A stretch of 64,000 nt of DNA from JAJPHW01 sp963771505 (GTDB taxonomy: Bacteria; Acidobacteriota; Terriglobia; Terriglobales; Acidobacteriaceae), in contig CAVYTO010000001.1 in NCBI GenBank assembly GCA_963771505.1, positions 1 through 64,000 on the forward strand, written 5' to 3'. The position numbers and the translations under genes were made by a program. Position 1 is the first letter of the stretch, and the number at the start of each line of letters is the position of its first letter. The notes below the pieces were generated by a model. It ran no database searches. It had not been told where the DNA came from and saw only the letters and a program-made list of their open reading frames with translations. Shown piece after piece: positions 9,334-24,125 of this stretch.

Positions 9334-12300
9334 ATGATTCAGGGCTTGATTGATTTCGCGTTACGAAACCGAATCGCGGTCCTCGCCGTGGGACTTCTGC
9401 TATTCGTCTGGGGCATCGTCTCGTTCCACAACCTGCCCATCGAAGCTTATCCGGACGTAGCCGATACCTACGCGCAGGTGATAACGCAGTGGCCGGGCCA
9501 CGCCGCCGAAGAAGTGGAACAGCAAATTACGGTGCCCTTGGAGGTTGACCTTAACGGCGTTGCCCACCTTACGCATCTTCGCTCGGTGTCTCTCGCGGGT
9601 CTGTCGGTCATCACCATCATTTACGACGACGATGTCACCACCTTCAATGCGCGGCAAGAAGTGCTGGACCGCCTGCAGGAGGTCACGCTTCCGAACGGCA
9701 TCAATCCGAGCATCGGTCCGGATTCGAGCCCCACCGGACAGATCATGTTTTACACGCTGCAAAGTTCCAATCCGAAGTATGACGCCATGGAACTCAAAGC
9801 GCTAAACGATTGGTACGTTCAGAACCAGCTCAAATCTGTGCCGAACATTGTGGATGTCAATCCGTTTGGTGGCCCAACGCGCGAATATCAGGTGCAGATT
9901 GATCCGGGCAAACTCGTGTCCTACGGCCTCTCTCTCACTCAAGTTGAGCAGGCTCTCGCGGCAAACAACATCAATTCCGGCGGCGGATTCATCGAGCGCG
10001 GCGAGCAGGCGCTGAACGTACGTGCTGTCGGTCTCATGCAGACCAGTGAAGATGTGGCCGCGACCGTGGTCAAAGTACAGAATGGCACCCCGATACGAGT
10101 TCGCGATCTCGGACCAGTGGTTCAAGCGCCAAAGGTGCGTCTGGGCCAGTTGGGCCGAGCTGTCCGTCACAACGACGGAACGGTCATCGACGACGCCGAT
10201 GTCGTCGAAGGAATCGTCCTATTGCGAAAAGGCGCGGAAGCCGAAACTACCCTGGACGCCCTGCATAAAAAAATCGCCGAACTGAATACGAGTGGCCTGC
10301 CGGCAGGCGTGAAGCTGGTTCCGCACCTCGATCGCAGCGATCTCATGAAGTACACCACCCACACCGTCCTGCGAAACCTCACCGACGGCGTGTTGCTGGT
10401 GACTCTGATTTTGTTTTTGTTCCTCGGCAACGTGCGCAGCGCGCTCATCGTCACTGTTACGATTCCGTTTTCCCTGCTGTTCGCCGCAATCTTGCTGGAC
10501 CTTCGTCATATTCCCGCAAACCTGCTGTCTCTGGGCGCGCTGGACTTTGGCATGGTGGTGGACGGTTCTGTCGTTATGGTGGAAAACATTCTTCGCCACA
10601 CCACTTTCCCGAATCGCCAGAAGACTTTTCTGCAAATCATTGCGACTGCGGCACATGAAGTCCAGAAGCCGGTTTTCTTTGCCCGCATCATCATCATTGT
10701 TGCCTACTTGCCCATCTTCACCCTGCAACGAGTGGAAGGCCGGCTCTTCAGCCCGATGGCCTGGACTGTGGCTTTCGCCCTTCTCGGGGCATTAATCTTC
10801 GCCCTGTTTCTTGCCCCCGTTCTATGCAGCTTTCTCTTTCAAAACGGCGGTAAGGAATGGCGCAATCCAGTCCTGATTTTTCTTCAAGAGCGCTACGCCG
10901 CTACGCTTGATTGGTGTTTCGACCACGAGAAGCTCACGCTCGGGCTCGGCGTTCTCGCCCTCGTTATCATGATCGTGGTGGCCATGAGCGGCGTGATCGG
11001 CTCTGAGTTCTTGCCGCATCTCGATGAAGGCGCAATCTGGGTCCGTGGCACGCTCGCGCCCAGCACTGGCCCCTCGGCCGGAATCTCTCTCGCCAATCGC
11101 GCCCGACTTGTGCTCGCCGATTTCCCCGAGGTGACGCAGGTCGTTAGTCAGGTCGGTCGCCCTGACGATGGCAGCGACGCCAGCGGTTTCTACAACACAG
11201 AATTTTTTGTCGACCTTTTGCCGCGCGAAAAGTGGAGACATCAGTTCAAAACTAAAGACGAATTAATCGCCTCCATGGACAATGCTCTGGCACAGTTCCC
11301 CGGAGTGGATTGGAATTTCTCCCAGCCCATCTCCGATAACGTCGAGGAAGCGGTCAGCGGCGTGAAAGGCGAATTGGCGGTCAAGCTATTCGGCACCGAC
11401 CTTAAGGTTCTTGAGCAAAAGGCCGACGAGATCCAGGCGGTGATGGCCAACGTCCCCGGCGTTGCCGACCTCGGCACTTTTCAGGTTCGAGGACAACCCA
11501 ATGTCAACCTCGTCATCGACCGCGCTCAGGCTGACCGCTTCGGAATCAACGTCAGCGACATTCAGGATGCGGTCGAAGCGGCTGTCGGCGGCAAAGCAGT
11601 TAGCCAAATTCTCATTGGCGAGCAACGTTATGATCTGACCGTCCGCTATCAGGCGCCGTTTCGCCAAACTGTGGACGATATCGCCAACATCCGCTTGCTC
11701 GCTCCCTCAGGCGAAAGAGTTTCGCTCTCCCAGCTTTGCCACATCAGCCTGGATGACGGCGCGTCCACCATCTACCGCGAAGGCAACTCGCGTTACATCG
11801 CTATCAAATACAGCGTTCGCGGGCGGGACCTCGGCAGCACCGTGCGCCAGGCCATCGACGAAGTAAACGCAAAAGTAAAGTTGCCCGAGCGCTATCACCT
11901 GGACTGGACCGGCGAATACGAGAGCCAGAAACGCGCCAATCGACGCCTGTCTTTCATTGTTCCCATTACCCTGCTGCTCATGTCTTTCATCCTCTATTCC
12001 GCGTTCAATTCGTGGAAGTGGGTGTGGCTGATTCTCGCAGTAGTGGCGCTGTCTCCTTTGGGTGGATTTTTTAGCCTGCTGATTACCCAAACCCATTTCT
12101 CTGTGTCGTCAGGACTGGGCTTTCTCGCACTCATCGGCGTGTCGGTAGAGATCGGCGTGATCATGGTGGAGTACATCAATCAACTGCGCACGCGAGGAAT
12201 GAATCCGCGCGAGGCCGCCAAGGAAGGCGCTTCCCTGCGCTTGCGCCCCATCATGATGACCATGCTCGTCGCGACCCTGGGCCTGTTGCCGGCTGCAATG

Positions 12301-12483
12301 TCGCATGACATTGGTTCGGACTCTCAACGACCGTTCGCCATCGTCGTGGTAGGCGGCCTGATCGTGGAACTTTTCATCAGCATCATCCTGCTGCCGACTT
12401 TGTACGTTTTCTGGGCGCGGCCAACCGACACTCTACCTCCACCTGAACTCGGGTTCACCGAGGATGGCGAACACGTCGACTAG
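9334..12483 (+). CDS. czcA: Heavy-metal RND efflux pump, CzcA/CusA family
   Basis: This 1049-aa inner-membrane proton antiporter has the two-fold RND layout: a first helix, a large periplasmic loop, six helices, then a second copy. The transmembrane-helix-4 signature DFGMVVDGSVVMVEN near residue 403 is that of heavy-metal (HME) RND pumps, with the proton-relay acidic residues. It is the last gene of a czcC-czcB-czcA operon that would export divalent or monovalent metal ions from the periplasm or cytosol. Which metal cannot be read from sequence. No metal-responsive regulator is adjacent. Confidence 0.93.
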   Translation: MIQGLIDFALRNRIAVLAVGLLLFVWGIVSFHNLPIEAYPDVADTYAQVITQWPGHAAEEVEQQITVPLEVDLNGVAHLTHLRSVSLAGLSVITIIYDDDVTTFNARQEVLDRLQEVTLPNGINPSIGPDSSPTGQIMFYTLQSSNPKYDAMELKALNDWYVQNQLKSVPNIVDVNPFGGPTREYQVQIDPGKLVSYGLSLTQVEQALAANNINSGGGFIERGEQALNVRAVGLMQTSEDVAATVVKVQNGTPIRVRDLGPVVQAPKVRLGQLGRAVRHNDGTVIDDADVVEGIVLLRKGAEAETTLDALHKKIAELNTSGLPAGVKLVPHLDRSDLMKYTTHTVLRNLTDGVLLVTLILFLFLGNVRSALIVTVTIPFSLLFAAILLDLRHIPANLLSLGALDFGMVVDGSVVMVENILRHTTFPNRQKTFLQIIATAAHEVQKPVFFARIIIIVAYLPIFTLQRVEGRLFSPMAWTVAFALLGALIFALFLAPVLCSFLFQNGGKEWRNPVLIFLQERYAATLDWCFDHEKLTLGLGVLALVIMIVVAMSGVIGSEFLPHLDEGAIWVRGTLAPSTGPSAGISLANRARLVLADFPEVTQVVSQVGRPDDGSDASGFYNTEFFVDLLPREKWRHQFKTKDELIASMDNALAQFPGVDWNFSQPISDNVEEAVSGVKGELAVKLFGTDLKVLEQKADEIQAVMANVPGVADLGTFQVRGQPNVNLVIDRAQADRFGINVSDIQDAVEAAVGGKAVSQILIGEQRYDLTVRYQAPFRQTVDDIANIRLLAPSGERVSLSQLCHISLDDGASTIYREGNSRYIAIKYSVRGRDLGSTVRQAIDEVNAKVKLPERYHLDWTGEYESQKRANRRLSFIVPITLLLMSFILYSAFNSWKWVWLILAVVALSPLGGFFSLLITQTHFSVSSGLGFLALIGVSVEIGVIMVEYINQLRTRGMNPREAAKEGASLRLRPIMMTMLVATLGLLPAAMSHDIGSDSQRPFAIVVVGGLIVELFISIILLPTLYVFWARPTDTLPPPELGFTEDGEHVD

Positions 12484-12676
12484 GGCATGGGAGATGTTTT
12501 CAGAGGCAGTGATTCGAACCCGAACAACTCGCTAATTCCTCGTCTAGTTCCTACCGGGTAAACTCCGCCACAAAAGTTTACTCTACAGTCAAAGTAATTT
12601 GATCTTGACGAACAATTTTTTTCGCGCTGATCCCTTCCTGATTCACAATAAAAGTGATCTTCAGGAGGCTAACGCT

Positions 12677-12871
12677 GTGTTCACTAAAAGTGATTGGTTG
12701 ATTCTTTCTGCCGCTTTCTTGTCATTTCTATTCTCGGTCTCGCTCTGGTTTGGTGTAGGGATGACGTCCCCGAACAAAGACGCCGGCGTTTTTGTTGGGC
12801 TTTGGGTTCCATCGATTATCGGGGCTGGCATTTACATCCGCCAAGCCGCACGGGACCGCCACAATGTCTGA
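12677..12871 (+). CDS. Small two-helix membrane protein
   Basis: The GTG at 12677 is preceded at proper distance by AGGAGG (12663-12668), which fixes the start although the frame is open further upstream. The 64-aa product has two hydrophobic helices (LILSAAFLSFLFSVSLWFGV and GVFVGLWVPSIIGAGIYI) and a basic tail. No family is recognised. It overlaps the next small gene by eight bases, so the two are probably a co-translated pair. Confidence 0.6.
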   Translation: MFTKSDWLILSAAFLSFLFSVSLWFGVGMTSPNKDAGVFVGLWVPSIIGAGIYIRQAARDRHNV

Positions 12872-13013
12872 CACCATAATCTTCTTAGTGGGATTGCTGA
12901 CAACCTCCCTGCTTGCCATCGGCGCAGCGTTCACCGTGATGGAAGTCCGGCGGATCGAAAGAAGGTCCTTAAGGCCCAGGCCGGTTGCGCAGGAGAGCAT
13001 CTCCGCAGCCTAG
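12864..13013 (+). CDS. Small single-helix membrane protein
   Basis: This 49-aa product (MSDTIIFLVGLLTTSLLAIG start) has one membrane helix and a basic C-terminal tail. The ATG lies inside the end of the preceding small gene, in another frame, with an eight-base overlap typical of translational coupling. No family is recognised. Confidence 0.5.
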   Translation: MSDTIIFLVGLLTTSLLAIGAAFTVMEVRRIERRSLRPRPVAQESISAA

Positions 13014-13072
13014 AGGGTAAGGTTCGTGCGGTCGGAGGGATACCAGGAACCGAACCGGCTGCAGACTCTGAC

Positions 13073-14488
13073 TTAGCGACGCTCAACGAACATGGGCATG
13101 CCGTATTTAGGACGCAGCGTAATCAGCTGTTGCGGCACCACCCGCGCCTCAGGCGAAAGTCGCAGCCGCCATTTCTGCGCCAGCGTCGCCAGCACCAATA
13201 TGCCTTCCGTCCACGCCATCGCTTCACCGATGCATTGCCGGAACCCCGCTCCAAAAGGAAAGTAAGAAAATTTCGGAAACGTGGTCCGGCCAGATGGCGC
13301 AAACCGCTCCGGCAAAAACTTTAGGGGATCGTCGAATCTCGCCGGATCGCGCTGGGTGATGAACTGGCTGATGAGCACGGTTGTTCCCGCCGGTAGACGA
13401 TACGGTCCCAACTCAAAATCATCCAGCGCTCGCCTTCCCATTGCCCAGGCCGGCGGATAAAGTCGCATGGATTCCGCCAAAACCATTTCTACGTACTTGA
13501 GCTGGGGAACGTCTTCGATCGTGGGTATGCGGCCTTCCAGCACCCTGTCAATTTCATCATGTATCTTTCGCTCGGCGTCGGGATTTTGCGACAGCAGATA
13601 CCACGTCCAGGTTAAAGCGCTCGCAACCGTCTCATAGCCTGCCAGAAAAATAGTGATAACTTCATCTCGCAATAGTTCGTCATGTTTAGGGCGAACTTCT
13701 TTCGGACGAGCTTCGGACGATTCGATTCCGTCGCGCGACCGCAGCATCATGTCGAGAAGATCGCCGCTCCCACTTCGATTTTGCTCATGGTCCTCAATCA
13801 TGCGATAAACGATCGCGTCCAGGCGCGCTTTAGCCTTCGCGAATCGTCCCACAGGCGGCACTCCCAGGCTCACGAAAGTTTCCACCGCCGGCATCGCGAT
13901 CAGATAGTGATACAAACCCATAATCGCGTTAATGGCACCCGAAAGCTCCTGCACTTCGTGCCCGAGTTCGGTGCTGAACAGCGTCCGTGCGATGATGCGC
14001 AAAGTCAGGTGCATCATTTCCTGCGATGCATCGATGCTCCGGCCGTCACGCCATAGCTCCCTCGCACGAACTGATTCTTCGACCATGGCTTCGGCGTAAC
14101 CGGCAACACGTTGGCGGTGGAATGCAGGCTGCGCAACTTGCCGTTGAGCCTTGTGTGGCTTGCCTTCCGCGGTGATCATGCCTTCGCCCAGCAGCATCTT
14201 CGTTCGCTGTACCGTGCGCTCTTTAACGAAATTATCGTTTTGCACAACCAACACTTCGCGAATGTATTCCGCATGGTTTAGAAAAACGATGTGCGTCGGT
14301 CCCAGTTTGTAATGGACGACATCCCCGTGTTCCCGCCGCAAGTATTCGAACAATCCGATGGCGTCCCCGGGACGAAATCTAGACCAGGTATAAAAAATCA
14401 GGTTGCGTTTAAGCCCAGGTGGGTAGTGGTAGCCGAGACCTCGTACACGAGAGGGTTTCTGCTCGATTTGAAACTGACTAGCACTCAT
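13073..14488 (-). CDS. Cytochrome P450
   Basis: A complete 471-aa P450 monooxygenase. The I-helix oxygen-binding motif AGYETV lies at 283-288, the K-helix ExxR is E339-R342, the PERF motif is at 393-396, and the haem loop FGAGFRQCIG holds the proximal Cys419. There is no N-terminal membrane anchor, so it should be soluble and use separate ferredoxin or flavoprotein partners, none of which is encoded nearby. The sequence style is that of soluble bacterial fatty-acid or terpenoid hydroxylases; the substrate is unknown. Confidence 0.93.
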   Translation of the reverse strand: MSASQFQIEQKPSRVRGLGYHYPPGLKRNLIFYTWSRFRPGDAIGLFEYLRREHGDVVHYKLGPTHIVFLNHAEYIREVLVVQNDNFVKERTVQRTKMLLGEGMITAEGKPHKAQRQVAQPAFHRQRVAGYAEAMVEESVRARELWRDGRSIDASQEMMHLTLRIIARTLFSTELGHEVQELSGAINAIMGLYHYLIAMPAVETFVSLGVPPVGRFAKAKARLDAIVYRMIEDHEQNRSGSGDLLDMMLRSRDGIESSEARPKEVRPKHDELLRDEVITIFLAGYETVASALTWTWYLLSQNPDAERKIHDEIDRVLEGRIPTIEDVPQLKYVEMVLAESMRLYPPAWAMGRRALDDFELGPYRLPAGTTVLISQFITQRDPARFDDPLKFLPERFAPSGRTTFPKFSYFPFGAGFRQCIGEAMAWTEGILVLATLAQKWRLRLSPEARVVPQQLITLRPKYGMPMFVERR

Positions 14489-14603
14489 CGTTGTCGGACT
14501 TTTCTTTCAGGCTGACTTTTTGGATGCCCGTCGGCTGCATATAGCTACCGGGAACAAGTCTGACTTTTCGTGACATGACACAATCAGTCGCGACTTTGGA
14601 TCG

Positions 14604-15596
14604 TCACTTCCAAATTCCAGCGATCACGGAAGCCGCTCCATCGCCGTCGGGCTGAAGCGGATTTAATCCGAAGTTGTCTTCGATCGTGCGCAGCACGCTA
14701 AGGTGGTTAAACCTCGCAGTGACTTCTTGCGGCTTGACCATCGCTCCCAAAAACACCGTGTACAGGCGCTCCGGCTTTTTTCGGCCCTCAGCTTCGTCGA
14801 AGGTGATCACAACTAAAGTGCGGCTTAAATTTTCGTCCTTTGGAACCCAGGCGTTTTCGTCGAAATGCAGCCACTTCGTCAAAAACTCCGAGAGCCACGC
14901 CGAAGCTTTCTTCATTCCCACCGGCGCATTGAAAATCGGATCATGCCCGTCGTCGTCGAGATTCGGGCTGTAAAAAATGTACTCAGGCAAAGGATGCGCC
15001 TTTGCATCGGCAATGAAGCCTCCGATGTCAGTCACGAACGCGTTGTCGGTGCGATGCGTGTCGACCTGCACAACGTTGCGAAAGCTGCCTTCCTGCACCG
15101 CCTTGAAGCTCAGAAACGGAACATGCTTCCGCGCATACCTTCCTTCCCTAGCTCCGAGGAACGGTTTGTTGTCCGTGGGCGAAGCCGGATAATCCTCAGC
15201 GTAATTTCTCCAGTTGATCAGGTCCCCGATCGTCCGGTGTTGCTCGTCGGCGGGAAGATCGACTTGGCGGTCACCGTCTAGATGTTTCTGCGTTCCAAAC
15301 GAACTGCCCGAGATCATTGCCAGATAATTCGGATAGGAAGGATGATAGAGATTGACAAAATTGCTGAACACCACGCCCTTGGTGGCTAGCTTTTTCAGTA
15401 AGTCGTCATTGATCGCCGAATCGTAGTTCTGATTCTCAAGCACCACGACGATCACGTGGTCAAAATGTTTTGGCGGACTGGGCCGTGACGCCACGTTAGC
15501 CGCACTCTGGGCGACGATCGGCGCAACCGTCAGACATACCAAACAGGCCGCGTGTAGCAAATTTGGTCTGCGTGACGCATCTCTCTTCCGCTCCAT
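14604..15596 (-). CDS. Secreted phosphoesterase / acid phosphatase-like protein
   Basis: The 330-aa protein has an N-terminal signal (about residues 12-32, ending AQSA). It carries the phosphoesterase-family core: HVIVVVLENQNYD (metal ligand Glu/Asn), NLYHPSYPNYLAMISGSSFG, and the late VVITFDEAEG motif. These belong to the alkaline-phosphatase superfamily group that includes phospholipase C-type and phosphatidylinositol-phosphatase-like enzymes. It probably hydrolyses phosphate esters outside the cytoplasm. Substrate is not determined. Confidence 0.82.
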   Translation of the reverse strand: MERKRDASRRPNLLHAACLVCLTVAPIVAQSAANVASRPSPPKHFDHVIVVVLENQNYDSAINDDLLKKLATKGVVFSNFVNLYHPSYPNYLAMISGSSFGTQKHLDGDRQVDLPADEQHRTIGDLINWRNYAEDYPASPTDNKPFLGAREGRYARKHVPFLSFKAVQEGSFRNVVQVDTHRTDNAFVTDIGGFIADAKAHPLPEYIFYSPNLDDDGHDPIFNAPVGMKKASAWLSEFLTKWLHFDENAWVPKDENLSRTLVVITFDEAEGRKKPERLYTVFLGAMVKPQEVTARFNHLSVLRTIEDNFGLNPLQPDGDGAASVIAGIWK

Positions 15597-15872
15597 AATT
15601 TGACTATCTCACAATCGATGAGTACGTACTTGCCCGTGGCAGGAGAGACTTACGACCCTGAAGCATCCGCCGCCCGCATAAGGCGAAAACCTCTCACTAG
15701 CCACATTTCATCTCTACCCGATATGCGCTACCCGAAACACCGTATTGTGCGATGGGACGGATTCGGGTAACGTCAGGGTCAGAGTTTGGGGCGGTCATGG
15801 GTTAGTGCGATCCCCTTGAGGATCACGTTCAGCCCTCACGATCGCCCCAGTTATTCCCGGTCTGCTTCTCTT

Positions 15873-17456
15873 CTACGCTGCGACGGATTCCGGGCTGTTC
15901 TGCGAACGCTTTTCTGCATTCTGCACCAACGTAGCAGCTGCCAGAGACGAGAGCAGCGATAGCGCTGCCGCCAACAGCAGTATTCCGCGAAATCCGTAGA
16001 CAAACGATTCTGCGACTGCTTGAGTTCCTTCTGGATGCGCAGTTTGAATTGCTGCAAGTTTGCCGCGCTGCGCGAAAATTTCCTCTTGCGCTGAAGCATC
16101 CAGCGGACTGCGCTCCAAACTGACTTTCAACTGCTTCGAAAAGAGTGGACTGAAAACAATGCCGAATACGGCCAACGCTAACAGGCTCGCCGCTCGCGAC
16201 GTGGCATTGTTCACTCCGGACGCTGCGCCCGAGTTCTCCTGCGAAACCGAATTCATTACGACTGTCGTAAGCGGAGCGACGCTGATGGCCAATCCAAAGC
16301 CCAGCACCAGCACGCCCGGAAAAAATGTCGTCCAATAGGTACCACCCACGCTCGGATAGGTGAGCCCGAGAAAGCCCGCCGTGACGATGAGGGGGCCGAC
16401 GATGAGCGGCAACCGTTCTCCGTAGCGCGCCACCAAACCGCCCGACCATCGCGACAGGAAAAACATAAGCAGAATGAATGGAAGCAACGCTGCTCCGGCT
16501 GCAGTCGGTGAGTAATGCTGAACCTGAATCAAATTCAGCGGCATGTAATAAAGAACCCCACCCAACGCCGCATACAGAAACAATGTCATCAGGTTCGCTC
16601 CGCTGAAATTGCGCGAACGAAAGAGCGACAGCGGCACCATGGCATAGTTCGATTTTTTGTCGATCAGAAAAAACCCAGCTAGCAGGCAAACCCCGAACAA
16701 TCCGACTAGCGCCGAATAACGTCCGAGCCGCGCCGATTCGATGAGAGCGAATGTGATCCCGCCCAGGCCTGAGGTGGCCAGAATCGCTCCTTGCCAATCC
16801 AAAGCCTTGTCTGATTTACTCTCGGCCTTGTCCGGTATTCGCAGGATGCAGATCAGAATTACAACCACCGCGATCGGCACATTAATAAAAAATACCCATC
16901 GCCACGAAGCGTGTTGCACCAGCCATCCACCAATTAATGGGCCAATAGCTGCGGTGATTGCGGTGAATCCTGACCAGGTGCCGATGGCTTTCCCGCGCGT
17001 TTCGGCGGGAAAAGAAGTACTGATAAGCGCTAAACTTCCGGGAACGAGTAAGGCCGCGCCGACCCCCTGTAATGCGCGGGCGGCGATCAGAACGTGAATC
17101 GTCTGCGCTAACCCGCACCACACCGACGCTCCGGCGAAAATGACCACTCCCGCAAGAAACGATTTCTTGCGGCCATATATGTCACCCAACGATCCGCCAA
17201 TCAGCAGCAGCGCGGCTAGAAATAGCGCGTAGGATTCCACCACCCATTGCACATCCGCCGCGTTGGCCTGAAAGAAGTTTTGTAGAGCGGGTACGGCCAC
17301 ATTCACCACCGTTCCATCGATGAATGCCATGCTCGAACCCAGGATCGTCGCGGCCAGCACCCAGGTCCCCGCGCGCGGATCGCTCGCATTCGCCTCTGGA
17401 CACGGGCGCGACAGAACAATCGCTTCGTCGCAAGGCGGTCTGCCGTAAGTGCTCAT
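15873..17456 (-). CDS. MFS drug exporter, DHA2 (14-helix) family
   Basis: The 527-aa membrane protein carries motif DGTVVNVAVPAL in helix 1 and GGSLGDIYGRKKSF (motif A) between helices 2 and 3, both typical of EmrB/QacA exporters. About 14 helices can be counted. The ATG at 17456 overlaps the stop of the nei-like gene (ATGA), so it is the last gene of the lhr-nei-MFS operon. The longer open frame upstream is rejected on that basis. A role in expelling toxic organic compounds is inferred from family; its link with DNA repair genes is only positional. Confidence 0.88.
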   Translation of the reverse strand: MSTYGRPPCDEAIVLSRPCPEANASDPRAGTWVLAATILGSSMAFIDGTVVNVAVPALQNFFQANAADVQWVVESYALFLAALLLIGGSLGDIYGRKKSFLAGVVIFAGASVWCGLAQTIHVLIAARALQGVGAALLVPGSLALISTSFPAETRGKAIGTWSGFTAITAAIGPLIGGWLVQHASWRWVFFINVPIAVVVILICILRIPDKAESKSDKALDWQGAILATSGLGGITFALIESARLGRYSALVGLFGVCLLAGFFLIDKKSNYAMVPLSLFRSRNFSGANLMTLFLYAALGGVLYYMPLNLIQVQHYSPTAAGAALLPFILLMFFLSRWSGGLVARYGERLPLIVGPLIVTAGFLGLTYPSVGGTYWTTFFPGVLVLGFGLAISVAPLTTVVMNSVSQENSGAASGVNNATSRAASLLALAVFGIVFSPLFSKQLKVSLERSPLDASAQEEIFAQRGKLAAIQTAHPEGTQAVAESFVYGFRGILLLAAALSLLSSLAAATLVQNAEKRSQNSPESVAA

Positions 17457-18291
17457 CTGGCGTCTCCCTTCTGGCAAACCGGACACCAAAAAGTCGTTCG
17501 GGCTTCTTCACCCTGTTTGCGCGACTCAATCGACGTCCCACATTTTCTGCACGGCTCATTTCGCCGTCCATAGACCCACAAGCGGTCTTCGTTGCTGGAA
17601 CGTCCCGTAGTTCGCCGCATCCCGGTATATGTCACCATCTGGTCGCCCGATGTGTCGGTAACATTCGCAAGCAAAAACTTCCTGGCTGTCGTCACCAGAC
17701 AAGCGAGTTGGTCGGACGTAAGATTACCCATCCGTCGAAATGGATTCACGCCGCATGCAAAACAGACCTCGGACTTAAAGACATTCCCCAACCCCGCCAT
17801 GATCGATTGCGTAAGCAACGCAGGGCCGACTTCGAGGTCGCCGCGTGCACGCAAGTCTTCGATGGATCGCTGCGGGTCGAACTCCGCCGTCAACACATCT
17901 TGCCCAAGGGTGCGAAACCCGCTGCGGCGTCGCAACGTATCTTCTGTATGAAATTCAGCCACCGGAACCTTGAACGCAACCGCCCAGATACGCTCAGTCT
18001 TGATCACGATGCGCATGTCTCCGGTGGGCCGTTGCCACGCTTCTCCGGGTCGGTAAATGTGCCAACTGCCGCTCATCAGCATGTGCGTGAGCAACACCAG
18101 GTCGCCGGAGAATGTCATCGACATCCACTTCCCCCGCGCCTCGACCGTTTCTATTGTTCTTCCGACGATTCCGGAATCGAAATCCACACGGGAAAGCTTT
18201 GGCAGGACGGTTTCGAAGCCAGTGACGACTTGGCCGGCCAAGGCCCGATTGAGCGTCCGGGCTGCGCGGAAGATTGTATCGCCCTCGGGCA

Positions 18292-18292
<1 letters not shown>
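17453..18292 (-). CDS. nei: Fpg/Nei-family DNA glycosylase, Nei2-like
   Basis: The 279-aa protein begins (M)PEGDTIF, where Pro2 is the catalytic imino nucleophile and Glu3 the conserved acid of Fpg/Nei enzymes. MPEGDT rather than MPELPE is typical of the Nei branch. The helix-two-turn-helix region (VGPALLTQSIMAGLGNVFKSE) and a C-terminal zinc finger (CRKCG...CPVCQ) are intact. It would excise oxidised bases and nick DNA at the site. It starts with GTG directly on the lhr stop (TAGTG), so it is coupled to lhr. Adjacent lhr and nei genes are also known in mycobacteria. Confidence 0.92.
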
Positions 18293-23091
<4,799 letters not shown>

Positions 23092-23219
23092 GGGTTCATC
23101 AGCCGCAGAGGCCAGCTGAATGCCTAGTAATAGATGCAAATCGCCGGCGGTACGCGGCATGCATGGCAATCAATCGCGTGCAGCCAACTTGACTATGGGT
23201 AAAAACTGCCGCGATTCAG

Positions 23220-24023
23220 CTACGCGCTGCAAATGCCGTACTTGTCGTGGAGAAACTTCTGCAACGACTTCGGCAGAAAAAACGACAATTCCTGCCACGT
23301 CATCAATTTCAATCGGGCCCTTAGATCGCATAGTTTTACCGCGCGTAGGGTCGAAAACCAGGACTCAATCAAGTCTGGCCGCCGTGCATCGCAAAAAAGG
23401 CAGAAAGAGCCTCCAGAATTATGCGCGGCCAGTATGCCGCGGATCACCTGATATCCCCTTACCGCACCGCCGACTTCACCTAGCATCCCTGCTTCAAACA
23501 CATCGTGGAAGTCACGGTATCGCTGGATTTTCGCCATCGTCGCCAGCTGGAAATCGCTTTCGGTCAATTTAGCTTCGATCAGTAGTCCGCCCAGCTTCAA
23601 GTCAATCTCGGTTCGGTCTTTGGGAGGCTTGGTGGTGACAATCTTCGGGCGAAAGCCAAATTCGGCCGCTGTTCCATCGTCGATGCCCAGCGCCGAGCAG
23701 AGCTGCCGATTCTTCATCACGTGAGGATGACAAAAAATATTCATCAGCAATGCGTCGGAGCTATTGGCCGAATCAAGCTCGCGCCAGCGCCAATCCGCTC
23801 GCGGCATCGCCCTTCTAGATGCAGTGTGGACTTTGGCCAGCCTTTTCGCCCACGATGGATTCGCCAATATTTGGCGGTATGAAGTGGGATGGAAATTTCC
23901 GTGGCGCCCGCATGCAGTTTGCCCAAATATGACGCTTGGGACATTCCCCAGCGTGAAATCCCGAAGTCCTTCAACCGCCTGAGCGCGAGAATACAACTCC
24001 GCTTTTAAACGAGACGACCCCAC
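23220..24023 (-). CDS. Putative PD-(D/E)XK-type nuclease upstream of lhr
   Basis: I do not recognise a named family. The 267-aa protein contains a PD-(D/E)XK-like active-site arrangement: TEIDLKLGGLLIEAKLTE, with Asp in a first strand and EAK ten residues later on the next. A preceding acidic helix and a later QxxRYRDF helix fit the nuclease fold, as does GYQVIRGILAA. The GTG at 24023 has GGAGG six bases upstream, which fixes the start. It lies upstream of lhr and nei in the same direction, which suggests a DNA-processing role. The nuclease assignment rests on motif reading only. Confidence 0.55.
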   Translation of the reverse strand: MGSSRLKAELYSRAQAVEGLRDFTLGNVPSVIFGQTACGRHGNFHPTSYRQILANPSWAKRLAKVHTASRRAMPRADWRWRELDSANSSDALLMNIFCHPHVMKNRQLCSALGIDDGTAAEFGFRPKIVTTKPPKDRTEIDLKLGGLLIEAKLTESDFQLATMAKIQRYRDFHDVFEAGMLGEVGGAVRGYQVIRGILAAHNSGGSFCLFCDARRPDLIESWFSTLRAVKLCDLRARLKLMTWQELSFFLPKSLQKFLHDKYGICSA

Positions 24024-24125
24024 GAGCTGCCTCCGAGGCTGGTAGAATACGGTCAATTATATTCGTGTTTTATTCGCTTAGAAGGTTGGCTTGGGAGCCG
24101 GCAGGTATCAGTTGAAGCTTGAATC

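Noticed and set aside
12507..12560. A tRNA-like stretch (GGTTCGAATC on the minus strand) after czcA
   Set aside because: Only the T-loop-like decamer fits; no acceptor, D or anticodon stems can be formed, and no attachment-site partner is seen. Treated as chance.
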